A DNA stretch of 48,927 nt from an uncultured Thermomicrobium sp. Lineage in GTDB: Bacteria; Chloroflexota; Chloroflexia; Thermomicrobiales; Thermomicrobiaceae. The stretch covers positions 1-48,927 of the forward strand of contig CALIMB010000009.1 of assembly GCA_938028665.1 (NCBI GenBank), given 5' to 3'. A program made the translations under genes and the position numbers. The stretch's first letter is position 1. Each line of letters opens with the position of its first letter. The notes under the pieces are model-generated. The model was not told where the DNA came from. It did no database searches and saw nothing but the letters and a program-made list of their open reading frames with translations. Below, in pieces: positions 41,354 through 48,927 of this stretch.

Positions 41354-42899
41354 GGCGATCTCCCTTTCGCTGCTGGCTGGCGACGACTGGAAAAACTACT
41401 CTGGAGTGCGGAAGAGGATGATCGGCACTGAACAGTTGCGTGGTCACAAAAGCGGACAGGAGGACCCCAGGAAGCCCAGCACCAGGATGTGTTCCCGCAC
41501 CAACAAAGTACAGGCCGGGAATACCTGAGCGATTATGTGGTCGGAAATAGGCTGACTGGAGGAGAGTGGGCTCAAAGGAAAAAGCCGCACCATGTCGACT
41601 GCGATAGACGTGCTCGAAGTGTAGTGGCGTCCACTCATCCCAGACTGTTATGGCTTGCTGCAAGCCAGTCAAGCCATGGACGTGTTCCAGCGTAGTGAGG
41701 ACGCGCGCCCGAAAAGCGGCACAATGCTCACTCTGCCAAAGCGCGCGACCAAATCCCAAGTGAGGTACCGGAACCAAAATGTAGAGGCTTTCATGTCCTG
41801 GTGGAGCGAACGTGTGATCAGTGTGCGCTGGAGCATGAAGATAAAAGGATAACTCCGAAAGTGTTTCTACGCCATGGGAGAGCTCACGTAATTGCTGGAG
41901 ATAGTCCAGAGGCATAATAATCGTATGATGGGCGAGATGCGAATACTGACGATTGGTGCCGATGTAGAGTAAGTAGCAGCTGATCGAATAACGACCGTAC
42001 TCAACGACTCTTCGGAGATAGGAGGGGAGTGAGACGGAGGGTGGAAGAAGTTCGGTGAGGGTCGTGGCAACGTCCGAACTTGCGATCACGGCGTTGGCCA
42101 TGATGGTCCGACCAGTCTCGAGAACGACACCACGCACGGTGCCGTTGTGATCAGTCAGCAGGCGACTCACTGTCTGCCCATAGAGGAGGTGTCCTCCGAG
42201 ACGTTGCACGAGCTGCTCCAGCAGCTTGACCACCGACCACATGCCGCCGCGAGCAAACCAGACGCCTTCCAGCCGCTCAATATAGGGTATGATACTATAT
42301 ATCGCACTTGCTCTTAGAGGATTTCCTCCAATGAAAAGAGGATGGAATGAGAATACCATCCGCAGGTGCGGTTCCCGAAAGAAACGTCCAATAAACCTAT
42401 ATACACTTTCATGTGCCCGTAGACGTAACAGCTCTGGGAGAATGCGCAGAAACTGGGCCGCACGGTCGAACGGTTGCCGGGCAAGGTCCCCAAAGGCTCG
42501 TGTGTAGATTTGCTGCGTTACAGTCATGAATTGGCGAAACCCCGCAACAGCCGTGTGGTCAAACCTCACAATCTCCTCTTCATCCCGCGACCGATCTCCC
42601 CAGTAGTCAAATTGGCGGCCGTCTGAGAACAAGATCCGATAGTATGGCTGTAGGGGAATCAGTTCGATCTCCTCATGGAGTTCTGTGCCAGCGAGGTGAC
42701 AAAGTTCGTTGAGGAGTGATGGCAGTGTGATCAGGGTCGGTCCGATATCAAAGCGGTAGGGACCAAGCTGCAGTTGACCGGCTCGGCCCCCTGGCCGATC
42801 GAGCGCTTCAACAATGGTCACGCGATAACCAGCAGCGAGCAGTCGGATGGCACTGGCCAGGCCGGAGAACCCAGCACCGATAATGACGACGTCCGTCAT
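41343..42899 (-). CDS. crtI: Phytoene desaturase (CrtI-type)
   Basis: FAD-dependent amine-oxidase-like desaturase that converts phytoene to lycopene or a more desaturated product. The N-terminal dinucleotide fold is VVIIGAGFSGLASAIRLLAAGY, followed by EALDRPGGRAG. The C-terminal signature is GLYFVGAGTHPGAGLPGVLLSA, as in CrtI. At 518 residues the length is usual. A long tail (about 25 residues) after the signature is charged. Its ATG overlaps the stop of the preceding cruF fusion by 4 bp (ATGA). The degree of desaturation, and whether it belongs to the related CrtN/CrtO groups, cannot be settled from sequence alone. Confidence 0.92.
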   Translation of the reverse strand: MTDVVIIGAGFSGLASAIRLLAAGYRVTIVEALDRPGGRAGQLQLGPYRFDIGPTLITLPSLLNELCHLAGTELHEEIELIPLQPYYRILFSDGRQFDYWGDRSRDEEEIVRFDHTAVAGFRQFMTVTQQIYTRAFGDLARQPFDRAAQFLRILPELLRLRAHESVYRFIGRFFREPHLRMVFSFHPLFIGGNPLRASAIYSIIPYIERLEGVWFARGGMWSVVKLLEQLVQRLGGHLLYGQTVSRLLTDHNGTVRGVVLETGRTIMANAVIASSDVATTLTELLPPSVSLPSYLRRVVEYGRYSISCYLLYIGTNRQYSHLAHHTIIMPLDYLQQLRELSHGVETLSELSFYLHAPAHTDHTFAPPGHESLYILVPVPHLGFGRALWQSEHCAAFRARVLTTLEHVHGLTGLQQAITVWDEWTPLHFEHVYRSRHGAAFSFEPTLLQSAYFRPHNRSGIPGLYFVGAGTHPGAGLPGVLLSAFVTTQLFSADHPLPHSRVVFPVVASQQRKGDRHDS

Positions 42900-44476
42900 T
42901 CTGCAGTCCTCTCTAGTACTTGAGCAAACCGCGAATTGTGCTCTTCATAGGAAGAACGTTGAAGTTTGACTGTCAACTGATCGTGAAGCTTGGATGGATC
43001 GTCCGTGCTCGACACCAGGATCGGTGCTTCCGCGACGACCTTGATTGATCGATCACTCCCGTACTGCAGACGAATTGGCAGGATCGGTACTGGTTGACCG
43101 AGGGTTCGTGCGGCTCGGTGCGCAAGCCAGACAGCGCCGTTGTACACCTGGCTGTTGTTGAGTCTTCGATCAGGGAGATGAGGATCGATCAGCGGATAGC
43201 CCTCAGGGAAGATGACGATTGCCTGCCCTGTGCGGAGTCGTCGCAACGCTTCACGGAGACCAGCAAAGAGCTGAGTTCGCCCTTGCAAGGGGTCGTACAC
43301 CAGGTTCGGTCGCATCAGTTCTCTTGGGCGCACAATAACTGGCCAGCCGGCAAGATGACAGAGTGTTTCCATCACTCGACGCCAGCGGTGAGACGGTACC
43401 CAATCGAGCGCGACCAGAAAGCGCACGTGTCTTGGGAGGAGGGCAAGAAGCGCACGCCCATCGTCCAAGTGGTGGATATGCTGCGCCGCGACAATCACTG
43501 GCCCCTGCATTGGAATCATGTCCAGATTCTCACCAGAATAGTGCCGTCCTCTTAGCGTCAGGCGTGAGAGGAAGCGCAGCACAAGCCAGGCGGCACGTTC
43601 CACGACATGGTCCGTATCGGTCACGCTCGATACTGTTTGGCCGGAATCATCCCTTGGTCGTTCTTTTGCTAGTAGAGCCAATGTGGCTGGAATGAGTCCG
43701 AGTACGGCAGCGATGATCACCGGAGGCCAGAGACCCACGACAATACACAGCACGGAAGCAAATAGCATGTTGGCAGCATAAACTGCGAAAGGTAGACCTG
43801 CTGGAAGAGTTGACGGCATATCACTTCGCCAGATAAGTCGCGTGACGGTCAGGAAGGCTGCTCCGGTGAGTGCCCAGCCAACAAAATTGATGAGTGGCAT
43901 ACCAAAGTACGATCCGGTCTGGTGCCAGACCCAAAAGCGCGCCTGCATGGTCTCGTGAGCCATGGCGGGGTCAAGCACCAGGTCCCAGACGACGAGAAGC
44001 CAGACTCCGATGGGAATTGTGATCCAAGCAGCAGTCGTCCGTAGCCAGCGCTTGGAGAGTTGTGTCGCCAGAATCCAGGAAGCTAAACCAACGGTAAACC
44101 AAGAGAGGGGGATCGTAAACGGGACGCGGTCGAGGATTTTCGGCCCCAGCCCTGCCGTATAGCTGTAATTGCCGAACGGCCATCCGGTACTTGTCCCGAT
44201 CAGCTCTGCAGCAAGCGAAAGAGTGGTACTGATCAAGAAAAACCACAGTACACGCCGGCCAAGGGCCTGCCATCCGTACAAGAGCATGGCTAGCGCGCCG
44301 AGCACGATATACCCGACGCCGCCCCAGTGCATGCCGAAGGCGTAGATCTTCCGCCCCAGTTCCAAATGTGCCCAAAGTTCCGGTCGGCGTAGTGCAATGG
44401 CAATGCCGCCAAGGCCAAAGCCGAGCGCCATAACGTAACAGAAGAACACGAACCAGGCAATGCGGTAATTGCGCAT
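42896..44476 (-). CDS. Fusion: CruF-like carotenoid hydratase domain plus PlsC-type acyltransferase domain
   Basis: Residues about 1-275 are a polytopic CruF/DUF422 domain: YAFGMHWGGVGY, ELIGTSTGWPFGNYSYT, PFTIPLSWF, VWDLVLDPAMA and FWVWHQTGSYFGMPLINFVGW. CruF adds water across the 1',2' double bond of the carotenoid psi end, creating a hydroxyl. Residues about 290-526 are a lysophospholipid-acyltransferase-like domain with the HX4D box (His333 to Asp338) and FPEGYP at 423-428. A glycosyltransferase gene lies directly upstream (stop and start share one base). The fused acyltransferase could acylate the sugar of the carotenoid glycoside (inference). Both domains appear complete. Confidence 0.88.
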   Translation of the reverse strand: MRNYRIAWFVFFCYVMALGFGLGGIAIALRRPELWAHLELGRKIYAFGMHWGGVGYIVLGALAMLLYGWQALGRRVLWFFLISTTLSLAAELIGTSTGWPFGNYSYTAGLGPKILDRVPFTIPLSWFTVGLASWILATQLSKRWLRTTAAWITIPIGVWLLVVWDLVLDPAMAHETMQARFWVWHQTGSYFGMPLINFVGWALTGAAFLTVTRLIWRSDMPSTLPAGLPFAVYAANMLFASVLCIVVGLWPPVIIAAVLGLIPATLALLAKERPRDDSGQTVSSVTDTDHVVERAAWLVLRFLSRLTLRGRHYSGENLDMIPMQGPVIVAAQHIHHLDDGRALLALLPRHVRFLVALDWVPSHRWRRVMETLCHLAGWPVIVRPRELMRPNLVYDPLQGRTQLFAGLREALRRLRTGQAIVIFPEGYPLIDPHLPDRRLNNSQVYNGAVWLAHRAARTLGQPVPILPIRLQYGSDRSIKVVAEAPILVSSTDDPSKLHDQLTVKLQRSSYEEHNSRFAQVLERTAE

Positions 44477-45633
44477 TAGTTCCCCCTTCGCTGAATCATG
44501 CGGCCACGCCAGCGCCGATCACCTGCCAGTGCTGCCTGCACAATCCGCAGCACGACGATGGGATCGAGCAGCGGCGAGAACCAAAAGAGTGGTGCTGGTC
44601 GCCGGTATGCCTCGCGCATTCCAATGAGAACGCCGAGACGGATCATGGTGGCGAAGAGTGCAGGCCAGAGCTGTCGGCGCTGTGACCAGCTAAGGAGCAA
44701 GAGGGGTAGCCACAGCCCCTGACTTCCAACCAGAACAGCGAGGTCTATCACCGTCCGAATCCGCCCCTGGTGATCAGTAAGCGGGAGCGATCTGGGCCAT
44801 GCTGACCAGACGGCTCGTGCATCAGGGTACGAAACGACAAAGGTTTCATCGATGGAGGCAAGAAACGCGACAGCAGTATCAGCCCGGGTGAGCAGACGCG
44901 CGATGGCGACATCCTCGGCATTTGCGTTCTGAACAGGTCGCAAGCCATCGAGTTTCTGTATGGCGCTGCGGTGCAACACGAAGGCTTGGCCGTTGATAAA
45001 GGCGCGATTGACCGCGTTATCAACACGTCCCGGAATACCGATGCGGTAAATAATTGACGCCAACATGGCTGGGTGCAGCAGCCAGCTGAGGGCGTCCCAT
45101 CCGGGTACCTGAGTGAGCGCTACCGAGGCAGCTTCAACCCTCAAGGTTGTGACCGTCTTGATGAGGCGTGCGACGAACTCGGGTGCGGGACGGACATCGG
45201 CGTCAATGGAAATGAACCACGTCGTATTGGGCTGGGCAGCGGCTATTCCTTTGATGAGTGCCCAACTTTTACCATTGACGCCCTCTGGCGGTGCGCCTGC
45301 TGCAAGGAGGCGCACACGGTGATCGCGAGCTGCATAGGCCGCAATCAGCTCCCGTGTTCGATCGGTCGAACCGGTATCGATCACCAGAATCTCCTGAAGT
45401 GGCATACTCTGCTGCAGTAAGCCCTCAAGACAAGGGGCCAGACGCGACTGCTCGTTGAACACTGGAACCAGAACTGTAATCATCGCGGCATCAGGAGGCA
45501 GCGTAATCCCCCGCGGTTCGATCGATAGCGTGAGACGCCGGATACCAGTGGCGATCAGGCGCCAGAGGACAAGCAACGTGCTGACAGCACACCAATATGC
45601 AATCAGCTGGTGTGTCTTTCTCCAGATACTCAT
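44476..45633 (-). CDS. Family 2 glycosyltransferase, carotenoid (CruG/CruC-like)
   Basis: The 385-residue membrane-associated GT-A enzyme has an N-terminal TM (about 9-28), nucleotide-sugar motifs ITVLVPVFNEQ and IDTGSTD (85-91), DxD as Asp144-Ala-Asp146 (ISIDADVRP), NAEDVAIARL, and two to three C-terminal hydrophobic segments. Such enzymes glycosylate the hydroxyl made by CruF. The ATG at 45633 is used, with AAGGAG about 10 nt upstream and a 4-bp overlap with the hydrolase stop. The cruF fusion gene begins on the last base of its stop codon. Sugar donor and regiospecificity are unknown. Confidence 0.85.
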   Translation of the reverse strand: MSIWRKTHQLIAYWCAVSTLLVLWRLIATGIRRLTLSIEPRGITLPPDAAMITVLVPVFNEQSRLAPCLEGLLQQSMPLQEILVIDTGSTDRTRELIAAYAARDHRVRLLAAGAPPEGVNGKSWALIKGIAAAQPNTTWFISIDADVRPAPEFVARLIKTVTTLRVEAASVALTQVPGWDALSWLLHPAMLASIIYRIGIPGRVDNAVNRAFINGQAFVLHRSAIQKLDGLRPVQNANAEDVAIARLLTRADTAVAFLASIDETFVVSYPDARAVWSAWPRSLPLTDHQGRIRTVIDLAVLVGSQGLWLPLLLLSWSQRRQLWPALFATMIRLGVLIGMREAYRRPAPLFWFSPLLDPIVVLRIVQAALAGDRRWRGRMIQRRGN

Positions 45634-46463
45634 AGCTGATATTCTCCTTGAAGTTCTAGCAATACTTGGCATACGAACGGGAAAGCTGGGTGCTCTGGGC
45701 GAATCAGTTGGTGATCGCCTTTAAGCGTGTAGATCAACGGTGGTGTCGGAAAATATTTTGCCAGGTGGTAAGAATCACGAACGGGCACAGTGGAATCGTT
45801 TTGGCCGTGCACGATGATGACCCTGGTAGAGATCGCTCGCGCCCGTTTTCGGGCTAGTGCAGCTGCCTGTCCGAGTTGGTGAACGAGTCTCCAAGGGACA
45901 CGAAGCGAACGGAGCTGTGCGCGAATCACCGGATTCTGCAGGTCGAGAAGCGGATTCCAGCGGACCAGGGTTTCTTGAAGGATCGGATCTTCGAAATTGA
46001 TGCGTGCAAAAGGTTGGGGGCCGGAACTCACACGCTTCAAAAGAGGGAGGAGTACCTGGTAGATCCGTGGGAGCGGTAAGCGAGAGAAGGGTGCCAACAG
46101 CACAAGGGTGGCCGGTTGCAGTCGTGCAGCCAGGTGAATGGCCAGGGTGCCACCGAAAGAGAAGCCGACGATGACCAGGGCGCGAGGATCGGGAATCGTG
46201 AGGGCTATCTCCTCAAGATGCTGTAACCAGGAATCGAGTGTCATTGCTGGGAGCTCTGCCAGTCGCTCACCGAAGCCGGGGAGGAGCGGGGCGATGACTG
46301 CAGCTCCTCTGCCATGGAGCTGTTCCGCAAGGGGACGCCATTCAGCTGGCGTACCCAGAAAGCCGTGGATGAGAAGATAGGTTGGTTGGCCTCCTCGCCA
46401 GGTGAGGGGCGCATGTTCGGGCGTCGCAAATGCCTTGGAGAGTGCTACAAGCAAGTCGGACAT
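45630..46463 (-). CDS. Alpha/beta hydrolase (carboxylesterase-like) within the carotenoid operon
   Basis: A 277-residue hydrolase with oxyanion text LIHGFLGTPAEW, nucleophile Ser102 in VGFSFGGT, acid Asp223 (HGQNDSTVP) and His251 (KGDHQL), so the triad is complete. It resembles bacterial Est30-type carboxylesterases. Its start overlaps crtB by 19 bp and its end overlaps the glycosyltransferase by 4 bp, so it is firmly embedded in the pigment operon. Possible jobs are fatty-acyl ester hydrolysis or transesterification on the carotenoid glycoside; not proven. Confidence 0.85.
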   Translation of the reverse strand: MSDLLVALSKAFATPEHAPLTWRGGQPTYLLIHGFLGTPAEWRPLAEQLHGRGAAVIAPLLPGFGERLAELPAMTLDSWLQHLEEIALTIPDPRALVIVGFSFGGTLAIHLAARLQPATLVLLAPFSRLPLPRIYQVLLPLLKRVSSGPQPFARINFEDPILQETLVRWNPLLDLQNPVIRAQLRSLRVPWRLVHQLGQAAALARKRARAISTRVIIVHGQNDSTVPVRDSYHLAKYFPTPPLIYTLKGDHQLIRPEHPAFPFVCQVLLELQGEYQL

Positions 46464-47338
46464 AGCTTTCTTCGGTCCCGTTCTAACGACTGGTGTAGTC
46501 GCCAGGCACGGAGGATGGCGAGAATCTTGTCGTCGGCACCAGTGACCGCTCTGAGGCGGAGGCTATCGAAGCGATTCCGCTCCAGGGCGGTCAAAATGCT
46601 GCGGTACAGTTCGGCTGCACTGAGAATTCCGAAGCGAACCGGACGTGGTAGGCAAGTGTAGCCGTGCTGCGCCCGATCGTAGAGGAGTCGAGCGCGTTCG
46701 GTTTGCAGCCGGATAAGTAATCGCACCTCCTGAGGGGGAGGAGCGAACTCCGTTGCCAGGGCTCGGAGCGAAGACTCGCTGACACGAAATCGCGACAGAT
46801 CCTCTTGTGGCAGATAGAGGCGATGGCGACGCAGATCTTCACCAACATCGCGTGCAATGTTCGTCAGCTGCATAGCAAGGCCCAGCGTCTTTGCTGCCTC
46901 TAACCCGCGTCGACACCGGACCCCGAGTAACGGGGCTAGGGTCAGTCCGACGGTGCCGCCGACGCCGTAACAGTAGTGTAATAATTCGGCAAACGTGGTG
47001 AGCCGTCGCGGTCGTAAATCGTCGAGAAGACAGTCGATCAGTTCGACAGTGTAGTTGGGGTTGAGGTGGTATCGCTGGAAGACGCTGGCAACGAGGGTAG
47101 CAAGGGCTGGGTCTGGAGGGGGTGGGCGAAAGTCGAGGAGGACCCAGGTCCGCCAACTGAGCAGAAGAGAGCGGGCGATGGGCTCAGGGTATTGCGGATC
47201 GTCGGCGAAGTTATCGAGGGTGCGAAAGAAAGCGTACAGCGTAGTGATGTCGGAACGGATCGAGACTGGAAGAAAGAAACTTGCTAACCAGAAACTCCGT
47301 CCGTGGCGCGCCAAGATTTTCCTGACTGTCTCCTGCAT
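46445..47338 (-). CDS. crtB: Phytoene synthase
   Basis: Head-to-head prenyl synthase that joins two GGPP molecules into phytoene. The first Asp-rich motif is Asp42 to Asp46 (DNFAD), and the second is N160IARDVGED (Asp164, Asp168) followed by RHRLYLP. YAFFRTLDN and GVGGTVGLTLAPLL are characteristic. The 297 residues are normal. It is the first gene of the operon; a promoter is proposed at 47435-47463. Squalene-synthase-like HpnC/HpnD activity is the alternative, but the crtI, cruF and glycosyltransferase neighbours favour phytoene synthase. Confidence 0.93.
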   Translation of the reverse strand: MQETVRKILARHGRSFWLASFFLPVSIRSDITTLYAFFRTLDNFADDPQYPEPIARSLLLSWRTWVLLDFRPPPPDPALATLVASVFQRYHLNPNYTVELIDCLLDDLRPRRLTTFAELLHYCYGVGGTVGLTLAPLLGVRCRRGLEAAKTLGLAMQLTNIARDVGEDLRRHRLYLPQEDLSRFRVSESSLRALATEFAPPPQEVRLLIRLQTERARLLYDRAQHGYTCLPRPVRFGILSAAELYRSILTALERNRFDSLRLRAVTGADDKILAILRAWRLHQSLERDRRKLCPTCL

Positions 47339-48383
47339 GCTTGTCCGCCCTACCTCCTGTGGGTCCGCTGGAAAGCCAAACTAATATTTGTTCACCGCTG
47401 GCGACATAGAGCAACACATTCACACCTCGTCGACATTGTACTAGTGCTCGGTCGTGTTGACCAGGGGCGGGCTTGGAAGGCTAAAGGTTCGGCTTGTGTA
47501 CTCCTGGAGAAACGATGTTCAGGGGAAAGCCGACGCAGCCTCCTCAAGTGAAGACCACTGCTGGGATCGCCGAAGTCTCACGGACTCATGCTGCGCCATG
47601 TCTGCGGAGAGGAATGACTGACTTGGTGGAGATGAGTCGAATGGGAAAATCGGGGCAGTTGTGCAGGCAGCCAGCTCTGGTGGTGGTACTGACTTGAAGA
47701 GGAAAGTGAGGGGCGTGAAAAATGAGAAAACAAGAAAGGTCCGTCTGTATCATGAGATTCCGTGAATATGTAACAGTGACATTATAAAGCTGTATTAACG
47801 TAGGTTCTCTGATGTTATTCATAAGCTAGATAAATAAACCACGTGAAATTACAAGGGATTGTAGCAATTACTTGGGTTAGTCTGGGCTCATTCTGGCGGA
47901 GATTGGTTTGGCTGGTGAGGGGCGGCAATGGGAGGGCGCCTGTGAACAGCTGATTGGCGTGGATTGCTGAGCGTGGCTCACAATAAAGCTTCAGCCACTT
48001 TAAAGTCTTACCAGAAAGGTGTGCAAAAGGTGTATGAAAGAATGTAGATGTTGAATATCGTAACGCTGATCCTACATCTGTAATCAATAATACAAGGGTA
48101 TATGCTCGTGGTTCGGTGTAGGGCTGGTATGGGGTTTCTGCGAGTCGCACAGAACGAGGATATCTGTCAACAGAGGTCGCTTTGCTGATTCTGCCGCTGC
48201 ACGGCTGGGAATACGGTGCACTGTCGCGGTACCGGGCTCCGAAGCAAGGTCCACGACCTGATCGGTAGTGACCGTCGCTGGGAGCTGCTCCGTGGGTCAT
48301 GATCGGTGACATAGGCGACAATAGCGGGGGACGGCGACCGTCCCCACGCCGAGACACTCGCTCATTTGCTGTTCCGTGCGATG
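47339..48383. other. One-kilobase spacer upstream of crtB with an AT-rich core
   Basis: No credible gene on either strand. Bases 47761-47880 have 40 G+C in 120 (33%), far below the flanking DNA. Except for the crtB promoter near 47435-47463, I see only scattered short repeats such as AAAGGTGTG and AAAAGGTGTA near 48015-48035. It may be a decayed insertion or a transferred fragment. Confidence 0.55.
47435..47463 (-). promoter_or_regulatory. Putative promoter of the carotenoid operon
   Basis: On the minus strand TGGTCA (47463-47458), exactly 17 bp, then TACAAT (47440-47435). The predicted transcript has a leader of about 90 nt before the crtB ATG, with AGGAGG at 47358-47353. Confidence 0.5.
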
Positions 48384-48926
48384 CTACTTGCGTAGCCCTG
48401 AGAGGAGGAGCGGTAGCGCTTGGTCTACGAACTCCTGGGCGTCCTTGCCACTCAGCCGTGCGTTAGCGTGGAGAGCTTCGGCTATGGACAAAATGACCAA
48501 AGATGCCAATCGCTGGTCTACCTCGCGCCCTTCACCGCGCTCACGAGCAGCTGTCAAAAGGTTCTCGATCGGCCGGACCAGGCAATCGAGGGCAAGTTCG
48601 GTCAGCCTCTTCCGATGGTCTTCCGAGATCGCAGGGAAGTCGGCCAAGAGCATCCGTGCCATGTCAATTGGTGGATGAGTCGCAAGCCACTGGAGCACGG
48701 CCCGGAGTCCTGCCTCTAAAGAGTTACCGGCGGCGGCAATTGTCTGTTCCAGGCCTTCGCGGTGAGCTTGCAGGCCGCGCTCCGTAACACTGACATAGAG
48801 CTCCTCCTTTCCACCTGGGAAGTGATAGTAGAGCGATGCCTGGCGAATGCCGAGTTCTTGAGCAATATCTCGTAGGGTGACTGCCTTGTACCCGCGCTCG
48901 GCGAAGAGTCGCTCGGCGGCAGCCTG
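48384..48926 (-). CDS. TetR/AcrR-family transcriptional regulator (N-terminus beyond window)
   Basis: Reading from the right edge, 180 codons are open to a TAG at 48384. The visible N-terminal part is a TetR HTH: AAERLFAERGYKAVTLRDIA, then QELGIRQASLYYHFPGGKEELY, which includes the recognition helix. The helical ligand-binding domain follows and ends in LLLSGLRK. Only the first few residues before QAAERLF are missing. It reads toward the carotenoid operon's promoter region. Whether it regulates that operon or a gene outside the window cannot be told. Confidence 0.88.
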   Translation of the reverse strand, partial: QAAAERLFAERGYKAVTLRDIAQELGIRQASLYYHFPGGKEELYVSVTERGLQAHREGLEQTIAAAGNSLEAGLRAVLQWLATHPPIDMARMLLADFPAISEDHRKRLTELALDCLVRPIENLLTAARERGEGREVDQRLASLVILSIAEALHANARLSGKDAQEFVDQALPLLLSGLRK

Positions 48927-48927
48927 A

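Noticed and set aside
47815-48357. 180-codon minus-strand frame in the AT-rich spacer
   Set aside because: Runs through DNA of contrasting base composition, with no motif or good start signal.
1-48927. CRISPR arrays, insertion sequences, integrases, restriction or toxin-antitoxin systems
   Set aside because: No regularly spaced repeats, transposase or integrase motifs, or defence-gene signatures were found on either strand.

Overview
The window looks like chromosome of a thermophilic, pigmented member of the Chloroflexota, most likely class Thermomicrobia (Thermomicrobium or a close relative). This is inferred from three things: a carotenoid glycoside-type operon, a CoxG-type gene at the left edge (aerobic CO oxidation is known in Thermomicrobium), and the style of the housekeeping proteins. 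No 16S rRNA is present to confirm it. Composition is moderately GC-rich, with many overlapping start/stop codons and convergent genes whose stop codons overlap or abut. I saw no CRISPR array, insertion sequence or prophage.

Left part (1-16.2 kb): coxG; a SCO1664-type kinase-fold protein; the proteostasis operon tig-clpP-clpX; a DinB-fold protein; a YugP-type membrane zinc peptidase; a polyprenyl diphosphate synthase that probably feeds carotenoid synthesis; a DUF1786/metallophosphoesterase pair divergent from a DtxR-family metalloregulator; recJ; a BtpA-family protein; and a MerR regulator, an unknown gene and adenine deaminase.

Middle part (16.2-33 kb): tRNA-Cys(GCA); a NUDIX hydrolase; an orphan NarL-type response regulator; purine genes (guaA-purD on one strand, purN on the other, coupled to a D-threonine-aldolase-like PLP enzyme); a minus-strand operon of Nif3-like protein, phosphohexomutase, DUF402 protein, a MerR-type DNA-binding protein and a small zinc ribbon; a PHP phosphatase; and a sulfur-handling block of OsmC peroxidase, rhodanese-type sulfurtransferase, SufU scaffold, SBP56/methanethiol-oxidase family protein and a polytopic membrane protein.

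Right part (33-48.9 kb): a marR-MFS efflux operon whose promoter carries a 19-bp palindrome; dnaA standing alone, without dnaN; a two-TM protein and a large FAD/Fe-S oxidoreductase; then a tightly overlapping operon crtB - alpha/beta hydrolase - glycosyltransferase - cruF::acyltransferase fusion - crtI - ispH. These genes together could carry isoprenoid precursors through phytoene, desaturation, hydration, glycosylation and acylation to a carotenoid glycoside ester. A 1-kb spacer containing a 33% GC segment separates this operon from a TetR-family gene cut by the window end.

The most interesting element is the carotenoid operon with its hydratase-acyltransferase fusion and embedded hydrolase. 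Next are the sulfur block and the palindromic or repeat elements in the marR, dnaA and DtxR promoter regions.
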